Positions 44,361-59,153 of a stretch of DNA of 64,000 nucleotides are shown here, piece by piece (within the stretch, counting starts at the first letter, position 1; the number at the start of each line of letters is the position of its first letter). The stretch lies in the NCBI GenBank assembly GCA_014549065.1, contig JACDOX010000327.1, positions 282,306 through 346,305 of the forward strand. The letters run 5' to 3'. The notes below the pieces were generated by a model that was not told the origin of the DNA, ran no database searches, and saw only the letters and a program-made list of their open reading frames with translations. Source of the stretch: Cardinalis cardinalis (lineage: Eukaryota; Chordata; Aves; Passeriformes; Cardinalidae). The position numbers and the translations under genes were made by a program.

Positions 44361-47300
44361 GCGTAGTCGGGGCACCCCAGGCACGGCACCCCCTGCACCA
44401 TCACCCAAGGCAGCTCCCGCAGGGATTCCTCGTGCTCAGCAGAGCTCCGGGCCTATGGGTGTGCAGGGACCTCTGTCAACTGCAACTGGAACAAAACTCA
44501 CTCTCGACAAATAAAGCGGCATTAAATGCTACTTGACTTCCAAGGTGCCACAAATGAATAACCAGACATATCTGGCTATTTTTGAAACACTATTTTCATT
44601 GGTTTCAGCTTGCAGATACAAAGGCTGCCACACTGAGCCTATCACAAGCTGCACGTCAGGCAGACACACAACTAAAGCTTCAAGGACCATTTCTACAGAA
44701 CCCATTAAACAGCAATTAAGCAAGGAGAATAAAAAACAACCTCTAATAGTTGTATAATAGAGTTTTGAAAAGTCAAATGCACAACTTTACGGTTTTAGAA
44801 AATGGAAATTTTTTCAAAGTTTTACTTCTGAAAACTAACCTTTAATCAAGCAGTAAGAACCCAAAGCACAGAACACATGTCACAATTCCATGTGTCATAT
44901 CTGATTTTTTGTATCACTTAACATCGTTCTTTTATGACTATAACTCGGTGTTTCAGGTTTCTAAATGACCTGATAAATTTGCAAGCATATCAAGTAATAA
45001 AGCTACCCAATCAAGCCTTTCCTTCATTTAGAAACATCTGCTAAGCAATCTAAAGGACAAGTCTCAAAAACTCACAAGTTACACATGCCCTTCTCTCAGC
45101 AGGGGGCTGCTTGTTGGTCCTTGTATCCCCCTGTGTCTCCACCTGCACATAACAGGGCAGTGCTTGCTTGGGCAGGGATCCTGTTTGGGATTTCCAGGAG
45201 AGAAGTACAAAATACAGCAGTGAAACAATCTCAATTTGGCTTTTCCATAGTTTTCTCTCCCTTCTCACTCCAACACTGTGAATAACTTCTCAATGCATCT
45301 GCAGCAGATTTCTGCAAGAAACCAGTCCAGAAAACATTCCTCTGAGCTGGCTGGAAGGTGTGTTAATTCATTGGAACAGAAAATCTACCCAGTATCGAGT
45401 ATATAATAAAAACATCCGGATAAAAACCAATCAAATTAATTATTAGTGAAGGTGTCAGTGTTGAATGTACATCTATCTCAGNGTTAAGAGATGTAATCAC
45501 AGACCTATATACACCCTTTCACACAGGCAGTTGTTTCAACTGATGTGCCTTCAATTAACACATTTCTTGGCAAAGTTACNGACTTTCTAATCTTGATTCC
45601 AACACTAAATAACGGTTGGCTCTGGTCCTACAAACACTTAGGTACACACTCAAGCTAATAAACAAGTCTGCTCATCCCCTCCCCACCCTCCTGCTAGGCC
45701 CGTGGGCTCGGGCAGCAGCACAGGAGAGTAAGGGAGCAGGAGAAGCTCTCCAGGGCCCCGTCCCCACCCCCACAGCTCTGTCTAGGGATGCTGCTTAAGG
45801 GCAGGAACTCACAAAGTCAAGGCAGGTTCTCATCTTCACCTTATAGGAACAGGAAATAGCAAGAGGAGGTTTTGNGAGAGCCTTGAAATCTGGTATGAGT
45901 AAGAAGTTGAGAGAAGTTAACACACAACCCCCTTCCTTCCCNACACAAGACTGGGATTTATCTACTCAAAATACTCCCTGGACTTGTGCTGCCACTCATT
46001 TGGGGATAGCTAACTGATTCATTATTGGAAAACTAACAGCCAGATTTCATGCCTCAAAACAATAAGGTTCACAGTTATTTTGCCTATCACGGCTGAGCAG
46101 TCAGACATCACCCAGAACAGGAGACTGCTCCCACATTTTCCCAGGCTGTCCAAACCCTCATTCCCCTCAGCCCCATGCAGTAGTTTCCTAGGTCCTGCCC
46201 TGGGCTGNTCTCTGCAAGCCCTGGGCACTGAGGGATCAGGCAGTACACACAGGTACCATCAGAAATGCACCTTAATGCTTCCCTGCATTCCAGTTCTTTT
46301 AATTCTCAAACTGCTCCTGCACACTGAAGACCTAGGATCTCTGTAGCCACAATGAAAACTCAGAAAATGTATTTTACTGTTTATAGCTCTGTTCAGTGCG
46401 TTTCAGCACACCTGACTACATCTTAACATCACTGAACATCAAATTTTTGCATTAAATTCTCTGTCANTGCAAAGAATACACAAGAACTGGAAGCCTTAAA
46501 TGTTCTGGAATGATCTTTTGGTGGATGTTGCAGAACTAAGACTTGTTTGTGGTGTAAATGTCTCTAATAGAGCTCAAGAGTATAACGTGAGAAGCTTGGA
46601 AACATGGAGAATTTGTTGTGCATTTCAGTCTCTGGTAAAAAAAATAGTATCTTTCAATCACTTAAATAATTTTTCAGGAAAATACCTAAATAGTTCATCT
46701 TGTAGCATAAGTCCAAGAAAATTCTTAACACCTGTTCTGAATTTTCAAATTCTCTATTTAGAAGTAAAGACCAAAAGCAGTGATAACCTTGCTCCAGGCT
46801 GGCCTGTCCAGATCCAGTGTGCAAGATAGACAAAGCTGCTCAATTTGAAGCCTCCAGTTTGAAATACCCCAAAATAATTTTGAGAACAGTGGTTTTCCCA
46901 GCCCCTCTGCTGTAGAGACTCACTCAAATGGCTTTATGAAACCACACAGTAAATCAAAGCAGANCAAACCAAGCCACCACAAAGACTCAGCTTTCCATCC
47001 ATGGAGGGTTCAGCAGGGACCACCGCATTGGGCACTGTGGGATTTGCTTAAGCAAATCCCACCTAAACAGTCCCGTAACTGCTCCTTCAGTGGACAGCGC
47101 CGCCTCCACTGTGCACCCCCTGCTCTGCTCCTGTGGCTCACACAGGCCCCAGCTCCTAAAGCCTCCCAGCCCTTCTCCTTCCACAGAGCCCTGCACTGGG
47201 CGGGACAGTCAGCCGNCGGCTCCAGCAGCAGGCCAGTCCGGGCTCTCCCACTGCTCTCAGCACACAGGGAAGGAACCTGGGAAATACCTTCTTTTGTGTC

Positions 47301-47869
47301 TGATTGACTGGTCAGACACTGCAAAGCCAGCAGTTCAGGGAGTTCTGACTCAGCCATGCTTTGGGGGACCGGATAGGGGTGTGTTTTCCTGAGCCAGCTG
47401 ATCTTGCAGCCAAGTAATCACTGNCACAAGGAGGCAAGAACACGCTACTGAGAAACAGAGAAGAAATACAAGAAAATCACTAAACCAAGTGTAGCAAGCC
47501 ATACCTTAAGTTTTCATTGTCATTAGTCTCTACTCCCCACTTTTCAGTGCTCCTCCTGTTATTTTCTTAGACATATCCAGACAGCTTTGCCAGTACTGAA
47601 TAATCCCACTTNTAGTGCAGGCCCAAGAAAAAGCCACACCTTTTGAGGATTGATGCCAGACAGAAGTGGTGCTTTTTCACAACCCTAATCCCTTCCCTTC
47701 GTATTGCTCCTGACTTCCTTACATTGGTTATTCTTCCAAATTTGCTTCTTACCTATGTTCCCTGTTTCAGAGCCTCCCCTTGCTGACCTGCAGCCAGTAA
47801 GAACCGTCACCAGAACAACTCATGCTGAAGAGGTAATAAAATTCTTACCAACTCTGCCAGCTAGGACAT

Positions 47870-47932
47870 GATAATAATAATAATAATAATAATGGAATAA
47901 TAATGGAATAATAATGGAATAATAATAATAAT
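47870..47932. repeat. (AAT)n microsatellite with AATAATAATGGA super-unit
   Basis: Starts as pure (AAT)n, then three 12-bp units AATAATAATGGA (with small variations), then (AAT)n again. Confidence 0.92.
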
Positions 47933-50900
47933 GTATTTATTTCATGAGAGCAACATGAGAAAAACAATGGACACCCTCTCTCATCACTGAAAATCCTCAT
48001 ATTTATCTAGCTACAAGGGTAATTCAAGCAATAATAGTAAATTACCAATGATATTAGACAAATATTCATTAGTACAGAGGGGAAAAGCTCCTATAAGCTA
48101 AAATNATCTTGCTGGGACACTAACATTATTTACTACATGACAAAGTTATTCTTGTATATCTACACTTAGAGCAACAAGGCAAATCTCAGCTCTTGGTCAA
48201 AGACTCTGCTCATCCTTTACAGCGTGCATGAAAAGTCAAAACCTGAACAAGATGTACTACGTTTCTAGTTCTTACAGGAAGATATGATTAAAATTTATCT
48301 GTTTTCAGGTTCCTTCACAGAGCTGTCAGAACACTTCCAGGTAGGAGCAGTTCCCATTGGTTCCACCCTGCTGCAAGGTCAGAGCTGCTCACCTAAGAAC
48401 CAGGCAGGGATTCACATGCTCGAGCTTCCTGCAACCAAGTGACTGAACCACGCTCTGCATTCTGTCTGCCAGCCTGCAGAATGTCTTTGGGTGGAGAGGC
48501 AGCAGATGACAACTTACCCACTTGCAAAGATGATGCAAGCAACTAAAAATGGATTCTGTGAAAGATGGCTCCAGTGTTTACATAAAAGACAGGGTTTGAA
48601 ATTTCCAGATGCAGTAGGGGAGGATACTCCAAACATCAACTGCAGGCTAGCCACTGTGTTCAAGACATGTTTTCTTTATGGACATTAGNAGTGCACAAGT
48701 TCATGCGGACTTAAGGATGAAATCAAGAAAATAAACACATTCTCTGATGAAAACACAGAAGAAAGTAACTTCAGTAATGGCAGGATAAAAACCACCTGCA
48801 CAGTTGTGCAGACTGAGTCCCATAGTCAAAAAGGAAACCTACACACACCTGACCTGTTGCCTGAGAAATGTGGGAGATGTGTTTTAACTGATTTACCACT
48901 AAATTTAGCCCCTTCCTAATCCCTTTTTCTTTACAACACATATTTTTTCCTCTTTTTTATTTTTTGTTTTTTACTTAAATATATGCAGGTTCAAAAACCA
49001 TTTGGTACTATGTCCTGANTAAAATCTTAAAATGTACATTACCCTAGCATTTGATAAACATATTTTTGTTACAGTTCCTAGGAAAAGACAGTTTTTTGGG
49101 GTTTTTTGGCTACATACTTTAACTCCACTCCAGTGAGCAGGCAAGATTCTACATCCACAAATATCTAGCTGTAACATGCTCACGAGACTAATACCTTTTA
49201 TAGCTTTCAAGCGGATCATTCACCAGAAGGTATCAGACATGTACAGCAAGACAACCATTCTGAATAAAGACATATTTATAACCATGTCCTTCAAGGCCTG
49301 AGGCACTGTCTGTAGCTCACCTGAAAAGAAGCCTCTTTGTCATCTGAAGGATGTCTAGAGAGCATTTACACTTGGCAAACGTATGAAGCACGAGAAGCTA
49401 AATGGCAATAAATAGCTTTCACTAGTTTAAGTCAACAAGGCTCCATGACTTATAAGAAAAAAGATACCCCAAATCTGAACCTTCCCTTTGGGCCATCCCA
49501 CGTCTGTGTTGCTCTTTTCTGCTGAAGTATCCAAATCCACTGCCATTGAACACAGCCTCATCAGGGCACAGTGCTCAAAGCCAGCTCTGCAGAACAGCAA
49601 ACAGACAGCAGATTGATCTCGAGGGATGAAGTTCAGTCTCTCTTCTATTGCAGACTGAGGGGGAGGAGGGACACGTAGCATCACAGAAGGATTTTAGGTT
49701 TTCCAAACAGGCTGTCAGGTGGCTAGGGCATTCATCAATTACTCATTCAACCATGCACAGAAGGATAAATTCTCAGTTTGGTGTTGGAATAGATGCAATT
49801 AATGCAGGTATGAAGTCCTTCAGAATGAATTTCACAGAACAACATGACTTGCAGACTGACAGCTGAGAACCTGCAGCACAGGCANGCTGTGCTGACAGCA
49901 CTGCTGCCCTGTGCCCCAGCTCCAAACAAACCTGCACCTGNTCCATCTCCCACCTGAAAACTACAAACAAGCAAATGGCAATTAAAATACAAAAATATAA
50001 ATTATACAAAAAATTTTCTCAATNATAACAATTATCAGCTACAATCCCCATTACAAAAGACAGCTGGAGAATTACAGACTTCCACAGCTCCCTGTTTGGA
50101 CAATGCCAGGTTTTGAGCGATGTGCTGTCCCATGTGTCCCTGAGATGGTCTGGAGCTGGACACTACCAACGCTGGTCATCTCCTGCCTTTAGAAACCAAG
50201 CAGCTGCGAGCAGTGCCTCGCCCTGCACAGCTGTGTGCTCCCTGGCACCACAGCCTGCACATCTGCAGGGACAGCCGTGCCTCAGGAACGAGCCACGCAC
50301 CGGCAGCGGCTTCGCCTTCGGCAGGGACAGCAACGCGACTGTGCCCCTGCAAAGCTGAAAAACTGACGATGCTGAAACCCTGCTTTTACTCAGCATACNT
50401 TTATGAGTTCTTCAGTGCTACCGGTGGATGTTCCTGCCCAAGTGACTACTACAGAAATGTCAAATTCTTGCATACCATGAACATAAATTGAGGAATACCG
50501 CTGTTTTCCAACAAATATGGCTNCTGATTAGCAAAAGGTTTTACTAAAATGAAGTTTAATCAATTACTAAACTGCAGAATACTCTTCCTTTTGCCCTGAA
50601 TTAGAACTGCACAGCAAAACTCTGTTTGCTGCCAAGAACACTCTACCTGCAATTTTTTACATTCNAGCAAATGAAGCTCTCTCCTCTTCTGTTCTCAAAG
50701 CTAGAAGTTAAAAAAACTCCTTGAATGTAGAAGCAAAATATAAGAATTAGACAACAAGCATCTGGGTTTTCAGGCCTCAACTACCAATACTTCCANCAGT
50801 TCTCCAATATCCCAAAGGTGATACTTTCCGAGGTGTATTTGATTTTGTTCACCCCTCAAAATTGAAAGTACTGTAGTAGGATTACACATAACTCTACTCT

Positions 50901-53900
50901 ATAGATAATTCAGTATTAATACTTTATGAAGAGATGAAGAGTTGTGAACACCAAAATTTACAAATTATATCACAATTAGAGGAGATCAAGGACAACTGAC
51001 TGATTTGAGGAAAAGCACAAGGAAAGATGAANGAGCCAATGTTGATAAACACAAAATCACACAAACTGTTCCCATCCAAGTGACCCATATGCCTTCCTTT
51101 AGCAAGGGTAGGTGACAGAAACACAGCTACAAAATTAGGCAGGCTGAGGTTAAAGNGCCTGGCTAGGCAGGGAAACCTTTTGCTGAAGTGCCAGAGGGGG
51201 GAAAAGTCAGGTCAATGGTACATTAAATAATGTCAATAATTGTAACTACACTCCAAAACAGACATCCACAGTGCAAAATGTAGGCAATCCAGCATACAGC
51301 AACAAAAAAAAATCAGAGAGATAGAAAACTATATGTTGAAGGAATGAAGATTAAGTGTGAAAATGGTCAAGAAGCAAAACAAATACTGAATGAAGGCATA
51401 TGGTTCTTTGCTGATGCTCAGCTAAAAGAAGGAGAAACTTTAAGAACAGCATTCACAGGCTTCCTGCTGTGTGGCAGAACTGCATCTTTATGCAGCACTA
51501 CAAGATCCTAAGACGCAATTTTCTGCTCACAGTGAAAAAGATTTCTTCCTGTAAAATCTGCTAAAGGCATGCAACTTTGTCATGAGATGACAACATTTTG
51601 CCATCAAAGTTTACCAGTTGGAGATGCAATTTAGAGAGCTTTCCTGCCTCAGTTCCTGGAAGACTGAAAGTATGACTCAAACGTATTTTAGATGCTAACA
51701 TCAAAGGAATCTCAAAAGAGTCGTCACAACAACACCAATCTTATTTCTACCTTTTAATTCCCTGCCCTATATTCTAGTCACATGCTAATTCCTGAGCAGG
51801 GCATTTAAGCACACCAAAACCAGTAACAGGCACTAGAATTTCAAGTGTTAGGAAAAAAGCACGTGCTTGTTTTATCAAATCTANCTAATTTTGTTCAATG
51901 CCAAGAGCACTAGAGAAACACATTTGTGCAGTCTTGACACTGCCATGTGGCTTTGTGAGACACAACCGAGAAAGCCAAGGTGAGAGCCCTGGGGAAAAGA
52001 GAGGTGACCAGGGCACCTCCTTAGGAAGCTGAACCCAAAGCAGCAGNTCGCTGCACGGAAAGGCAGCTTGGGAGTGGGCTCTGTCACAGCTGTGCTCCCT
52101 GGCACAGCAGCAGAAGCTGGCACTNGTAGGCATTCCATAGGGCATGGCTGGGGCAGGGGGCACACAGAGCAGGGAGNGGTGGGCCAGCATGCAGAGGTCA
52201 GGAACTACAGGAGAATGCANCTTAAAACAAACAGCAAGCTCAAATCCAACTGACCCCAACACCAAACACTGAAGTCTGCTCATTGGCCCCAGCAATACCC
52301 AATTTCCTATCACCTCCCACACATAGCCCTGCCTCACCCACGCTCCAGGTGATGCAGGTGACACAGAGAACCAAGTCCTGCATCAAAGCAGATACTGCAA
52401 AACAGCTCTGAGGAAAACACAAAGCTGGCATGCCTGTAATCAAAGTACCTTCCCCTGGCAAAGAAAAGAGAGGGAAAAGAAAGAAAAGGTACCTCACTGA
52501 TTCCTCCTGCTTCTTTTCTATTTTGCACTGCATGGGAAATGCACAATCTTCCCACACTGCTTCACTGAAGTTTTGTGCATCCAATTTCAAGCTGGATCAA
52601 TTGAAAAGTCAGAAGAAAGCAACCAAAGCAAAGCAAATTTTATGCAGAAGTTGCCTGTGTTCGGATATAATGCAGAGACTTTTGGGAAAAGCAGTAACAG
52701 CCAAAATACTGAAGTCACTGCAGGAAAGACAAAATAATAATCAAGGATAATATTTAAAAGAGCTACAGCTACCTTCTTTCNAGTAACAGACAACATAAAT
52801 GACATTAATTAAGTGCTGCTGTCTTCTCTAAATGGAGTACAGGGGTTCCTTTTTGCCCCTCCAAATTCAAACAAACATGATTTTTTAGATCAGTTCACAT
52901 CTACACATAATAGAAAAAATTAAATGTTCACACTTAGGATTTAGATATGCCTGACAATTAATACTGATATATTTAAATAAGCAAATCTACCAACAGTGAA
53001 GGTGCAAACTCAACGAGTTATTTTCACTGTGCTGTAACACAAATCTCAGAATGAAGGGTTTAAAAGCTTTGCTAAAAAGCAAAGCCTCTCAGTAACAAGG
53101 AAGGAGTTGGAAAATTACGCAATTTTAAGTCTTAAAAAAATACTACAATTAATTAGTGTTTTAGGGGATTTCCACTTTCAAACCTGAGAAAGCCTGCTCC
53201 TGCTTGCTCTCTGCAAGTCCAGGAGAATGTCAATACAACAACTCAGGAAATACACTCCTGGATGACACCAGCAGAAAAGAATGCACTTCCACCACTTGCG
53301 AGATTGCTCTTTATTGCTCTTTTATGTAACGCTTACGGAGTAATTGTAGTTAGAGGCATATCTTTCCATTTTTAGAATGTCTTACTTCAGCTCCATAAGA
53401 ATATGTACAATTTCAGAGAGCTGCTNTTGACCTGTCCTTTCCGGGCGCTGTGAAGTGCGGCAGAGGCAGCAGGAGCGCCGAGCAGGAACCGGCCCCCGTG
53501 GCAGGATGCAGCACTGAGCCCCTGTGCGCAAGGGAGGAATCACCAGCACCCCAAGCACTGGATTGCAGAAGTTGAAAATACTTGGCACACAAACCATTTA
53601 TGCCACCTAAAATGAACCATTTCAGTAAGGTGCTCCAAGGCAGCAGCTGGTTATCTTCTTGGTATCACAGACAGCAGGATTGATTACAGATAGTAACAGA
53701 ATCCACCTTATAGCTTATCCACCTAATAGCCTTTTCTTGCCTATTTGTGAGAGACCGCTTCAAACCCAAAACATTTAAAATTGAGCTTTTCAGCAATAGC
53801 ACAGGAATTCCACAGAGGTTCAAATCATTGGTTTTTATTCTTTAACTTAGTATAATACAGNACATTCTCTATTACTTCAGTTCTCATACGACATAAGAGG

Positions 53901-54012
53901 TAAAGCTACAAATACCAGAGCAAATGTGAACATGCCCAGCAAGGAGGGGCAAAAGTAGGCTCAAAAATCGACCTTACACATACTGTGTTCAAAAGAGCTT
54001 GATTAAAAATGT

Positions 54013-54037
54013 CATATACATATATATATATATATAG
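54013..54037. repeat. (TA)n microsatellite
   Basis: CATATACATATATATATATA and the following bases up to 54037, alternating TA. Confidence 0.9.
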
Positions 54038-57000
54038 TCTGCACATAATTATTATTTCAAATAAGGTTTTCAAAGAAGCTGCTTCTTTAAAATGGTAAAT
54101 ACATTTCGTAAGTTGTTCCTCTACAGTAATGCTGCTGGTTAATTCCAAATAACACTCAGCNTGCATCTTCTGATGAATACTGTCAAAATCTTTTTTGATA
54201 TGCTTTAAAGGTAGCCCTCAGCAAGGTTACTAATGCAGACTTCAGATCAGCACATTCCCATACAGCAGGGTAAACATGCACACACATTACCTTGTCCCAT
54301 TTTTATCTGTTCTTAATACTGATGCTGCTGCTGCCTGTCATCATCCTCTCGGTGAGCCACAGAAAGGATATGCCCAGGAATAAGCAAGAAGTCCCTTGTC
54401 ACTCATGGTCACCTTAAAAGACAGTATTTACTTACAACTGAACTGACAGAGTACCCTGCCCATGTGTCTTGGGGTGACATCCTGGAGAGCTGCTGTCCTT
54501 GGGCACTCGGGGACCCGAGCACAGCTCCCTTGAGGCAGGGCAGCCACCACCCAAACACAGCACGAGNGCCGAGCAGAACCATGCCAGGCTGATAATCCAG
54601 CCCAGAAGAACCCAGGTTTCCTCCCAGGAGTACTGACCTGGCCACACACTGCTGCTGTGGCCCCGGTGCCAGGGACAGCGGGAGCACTTTGGCACTGCTG
54701 GCACACCTGTGCCTCTGGGGTCNGAGCAGTGCCAGGGAGCCAGCCCTCATCTTGGTGAAGCCAGTCTGATTCTCTTTCAAAGCCAAGATCACTACCATCA
54801 CTACCCCTGTCCTGCACAGGAATGAGAAATGAAAGCATTTAAAGAGAGGAAAAGGTGATAGAGCTGGCACAGGACAAAGCTCTGACACAAGGCTGGTTAC
54901 TTGTTCCACACCTTAAGCCAACAAACACCACGCAGGGGTGGGACAAGTCTTTAGAATCCATTATCCTCAAGTAAGTCTTCATGAAAGTGAGACTGTTTAC
55001 TGGAGTGGCNATATGAACTGCAGGTTTCACACTGAATTCTAAAGAACTGATGACCCAACCTCACTGACAACCTCTTAGCAAAAGATTGAAGAACTTGCAC
55101 TGGTAGAAAGCACAGCATGCTCAAAGCTACCAACTTTCAAAAGAAAAAAGGGGCTTCCTTAGTTAGCTATCAATTCACTGTCTTCACAATAGACTTCTGT
55201 CGTATTTGTAATTTATTAGTTACAATCTTAATCCATCAGAGAATTGTAAAACCCACTGACCAAAGCAAAATTCAAAGGATAGGAACAGTCATGTCACCAA
55301 GAGAAGTCAAAGAAGGTAATTACCTCTCTGAAGGCTGTTCAGTTTTGTAACAGGAGTTCCTTCATATGACAAAAGATAGAGGTTACAGCATAGCCATTTA
55401 AGCTGTTCAATCTCCAACAGCAGAGNAGAGAGAGCTGCTAGTAGTGGCCGCTCACACTTTGGGGTGTGAGTTCTGTTAGAAAGAGATACCATCAGAATCT
55501 TGGTCCTGTGAGACCCAGCTGCTCTAGACATCAATGGAGGCACGAATAATCGGCACAGTGGTGGGGCACAGCTACTCATTTAATGGATNTGGTGACAAAA
55601 AATGCAGTTAAACAAAAAAGATTACTCAACAAACTCAAGCCTAAAAGACAGAACAGAAAAAAATCAGTTGCCAAAATTGCTATGGAGTGATTCAATTTCT
55701 AAATGGAAAGACAATTCAAGTAGGCAGAACTGTAACTAAAGTGGTNGATTGAAGAAGAACCAGTCTTACAAAACAATGTGGTGATATGAACCAGCTGAAC
55801 CCAGCAGAGCTGATCTCCTGCTCCCAAATAAATCCATAGCTATCCAAAGCAGTGGAAGAGATGACACACAGAGGCATGTAACTAAGCTAATAGAGGAGTT
55901 CTTATCTGGGAAGCATACCTACTTTTAAAAAGAGATACAAATGCAAAAGAAGGTTGATGTTTCCTTCCTAGCCTAAGGGGAGAGAAGTCTACCTGCCTGC
56001 TGCTGTTTTCCAAGTCAAATAATAATGGAGTTATGAGAAAGCTGGAGACAAGCAAGCTAAAGCAGCACAGCAACTAAGGATGACAGAAACATCTGTCTAC
56101 AGCGAAAACACAGCCAGGTAACAGCCCAGCAGGTACCTCAGACAAAGGTAAACACAGTCTCTCTTGTCAAATGACCATCATTATGTATGCAGCCTGCTTA
56201 AGGGAAGGAGGACAAAGAAGCAGAATTAACTTCTCCATCCAGAGAGAAGTTTATCCACTAGGAATTGCCTTGTGATTGATCACTCTTAACACTGGCAAAA
56301 CAATGGGCTTTCATATCTTCCAAATCTGGGGGGATTTTGGTAGGCAAGAAGGGCATGGGGTATTAATCTCNCCAATGCTCTTTACCCAAGTCACAGACAG
56401 TGAACAAAGAAACTTCTGTGACAGACAGTAAGGTCATCATCACCAAGANGTAAATGGAGAGAAGACCATAGCTGCTCCTGAGAGATGGCCACAGTAACGG
56501 CACATGCTGTTGTAGAGGGCATCAAAAACACACTTCCAGCAGAGAATCTGAAGTGTTGCTCCCCTTACAATGAAATGGAAGTTATCTCAGCACCTGGCAC
56601 AGGCCTTGATTCTCACATTTGCAGTCGGTTCTNCTGGTCTGCCTGAACTCAAAGGCTGTCATGATGATAAAGAAACCAAATTCTCCTTTTTCATCACCAG
56701 AAACCTTTCAAAATAGAAACTGAGAAGATATGGTTTTCTATAAATACTTGGTGTAAAAATAAGGATAAGGAAACATTTGAGAGAAGACCAAACATGTCTT
56801 AGATGACCATAAAGAAATTTATCACTGTAGCTACAAATTAGGAAATTTCCTAGTGAAATGAACATTTTGGAAAAGTAAAAAAGTACAGTGAATATACCAT
56901 TTGAGAATAGAATTACTGGTGGCTATTTTCTCCACTGTTGTAATTGCACTGTTAGGATCCACAGAGAGGATTCGTATCATACTGGTACCTCTGACTTATT

Positions 57001-59108
57001 TTTTTCATATTTGTACAAATAAAATCATATCTACCTTAAGGGGAGTCAAACTCCTTCAATCAGAGTTAAACCAGCAGAAAGTAGCTGGCTTCTCTGGGAT
57101 GTGTTTACAGGCAGTACTGTTTTGATTCACATTCTGCTGGCATCTCTGCAGCTGGAAAATGTTAAGGTCAAATCAAGGTGATTTGCTTGTTTTCCTCCTG
57201 TGGCAGGGCCATTTCAGTTAGGACTCTAATAAAACATACAGCTGTATCTTCACACAGTAGCCCAACTAAGTAACAACCAAAGCTATTACTGCATTTATCA
57301 TCCACCCATAGCAATGCCAGGAACGTCTGCATACCCACAAAATCACACATTCAAGTTCCACCTCATTTAAAGTACAAGCTGGCATGTGAAAACCATTAGT
57401 TCAAGTGACTTTGGCTCCCTCCCCTAGTACTGTGTCAAGACTTCACATCTTGGTTTAAGTTCACCTGGGACAAAGAAGGATCTGATCCTGTCAGTCCAGT
57501 GTAGGAGCAAGTCAAGGCCACAGNTGCTGTAACCCACCCAAGTGAGTATCACAGTTGTAGCTGTGCCAAGATAAACAATAACTTGGGGGACATGCTGACT
57601 GTCCCCCACCCAAGTCACTCTGCACACACAAGTCACAATTCTCTTTGAATCTGCTTTGTAAACCCACACAGATCCTACACTGCAGGAAGTCTGACAGACG
57701 TGTTCTTTCATCTAGAAGAAGAAATGATCNATGTTGGCCAGGTGAGAGGCACAGTCACTGCATCTCCTAATACACACTTCCAGACAAAAAAGGCAAAACA
57801 GAAATAAAGTCAGGAATTAGCACCGCCTCAGTCAGTTTCACAGGCCCACTGCCAGTATCCTGGACAAGAGTAATCATACCAAACACCAGCTTTTGTTTCA
57901 AGGAAAACTGAGTGAAAAACTGATGCACACCTAAAATTGAAAGGTTGCCATTAGTGTTCATAAATCGATGAAGTTGTAGGTTTCACAAATTTAACACACC
58001 AAACTGATTCACTGATTCACATTGAAAAAGTACATTGGCAGGAAGTCTGAACTTTGAAGCATGCAAGGCTGTCCAGCAGTAAGGGCCTTTGAAAGGCAAA
58101 CAAAGTCCCCAACACCACAGAGCAGAGAGCTGCTCACTCCATGCACTATGTGAGANATCAGCCAACGCATTAACAAGCACTGTATTCCAAAAAACAGCAT
58201 ATCCTCGGTGACAAGCATTGTCTTCCCACTGAATTGTGTCATTTCAGAAACTGAAAAAGTCCGAGTATCACAAGCACATGGTAAACCCAGCTATCCACAA
58301 ACCCCTCAGAACAGCTCCAGTGCAGCAGAGCAGAGATCCCTCTGGCTAATCCCGACTGACAGGGACCTGAGCAGTGGGTGTTCTGTNCCCTGGGGCTCTC
58401 CCTGCCTCCACTAGGAAATGAGCTGGCTGCACAAACACTGCATCTTCCAGTCTGCAATCACTAGATTCAGCTAAATTATGGAGACGTAATTGGAAAGGAG
58501 ATAAAGTCCAACTTACAATATCTTTTTTAAAGTTGTGCAAAATGGATAAATACTTTGAAGGAATACCAAGCATTAGCTGTTTCCTAGAAGTTTTTTCCCA
58601 TAGTCTGTAAGGAATCTTTTAAAAGCTCCAAGTTCAAGTGATTATTGCAACAAAAGAAATTGCAGAACAGTGGTTATTCATCTGTTGTCTAGAACCAACC
58701 AAAACTTGGTTCTGAAATGCAGGTAAAGCAAGCTTAACAGTTTTGAATTTCAACAGACTAAACCCTCCTATAAAGATTTTCACCTCATACCTTGGTGTAA
58801 GAATTAATAAAATACATTGACAAGTGTAAATCCAAAAGACAGCGGTACAATGGGAGGGTTGATAAAATAAATGTTGTAAAAATTTAGAAAGTTAAGAAGC
58901 CTGTGTAGACATCCCAAGTACATCCCTAATCTCCTCCTGCCCCAGGCTGTTATAAGTTGCCAGAGCAGAGGCTCTGGGGCTGGTTGTTAATTAGCTCCTA
59001 GGCATTAGCAGCATGACATAGCAGAGCTTTCACAGGTAGTATTTATGTTTGTACTAGGGAAAAGGACACACCACCCTTNAATTTCTGGGCTTACAAGGCA
59101 TTTTTGCT

Positions 59109-59153
59109 TCCAAGATAAAAATCCAAGATAAAAAAAATTCCAAGATAAAAATC
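59109..59153. repeat. Three-copy CCAAGATAAAAAT repeat
   Basis: TCCAAGATAAAAA occurs three times within 45 bp, with a longer A run in the middle copy. Confidence 0.88.
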
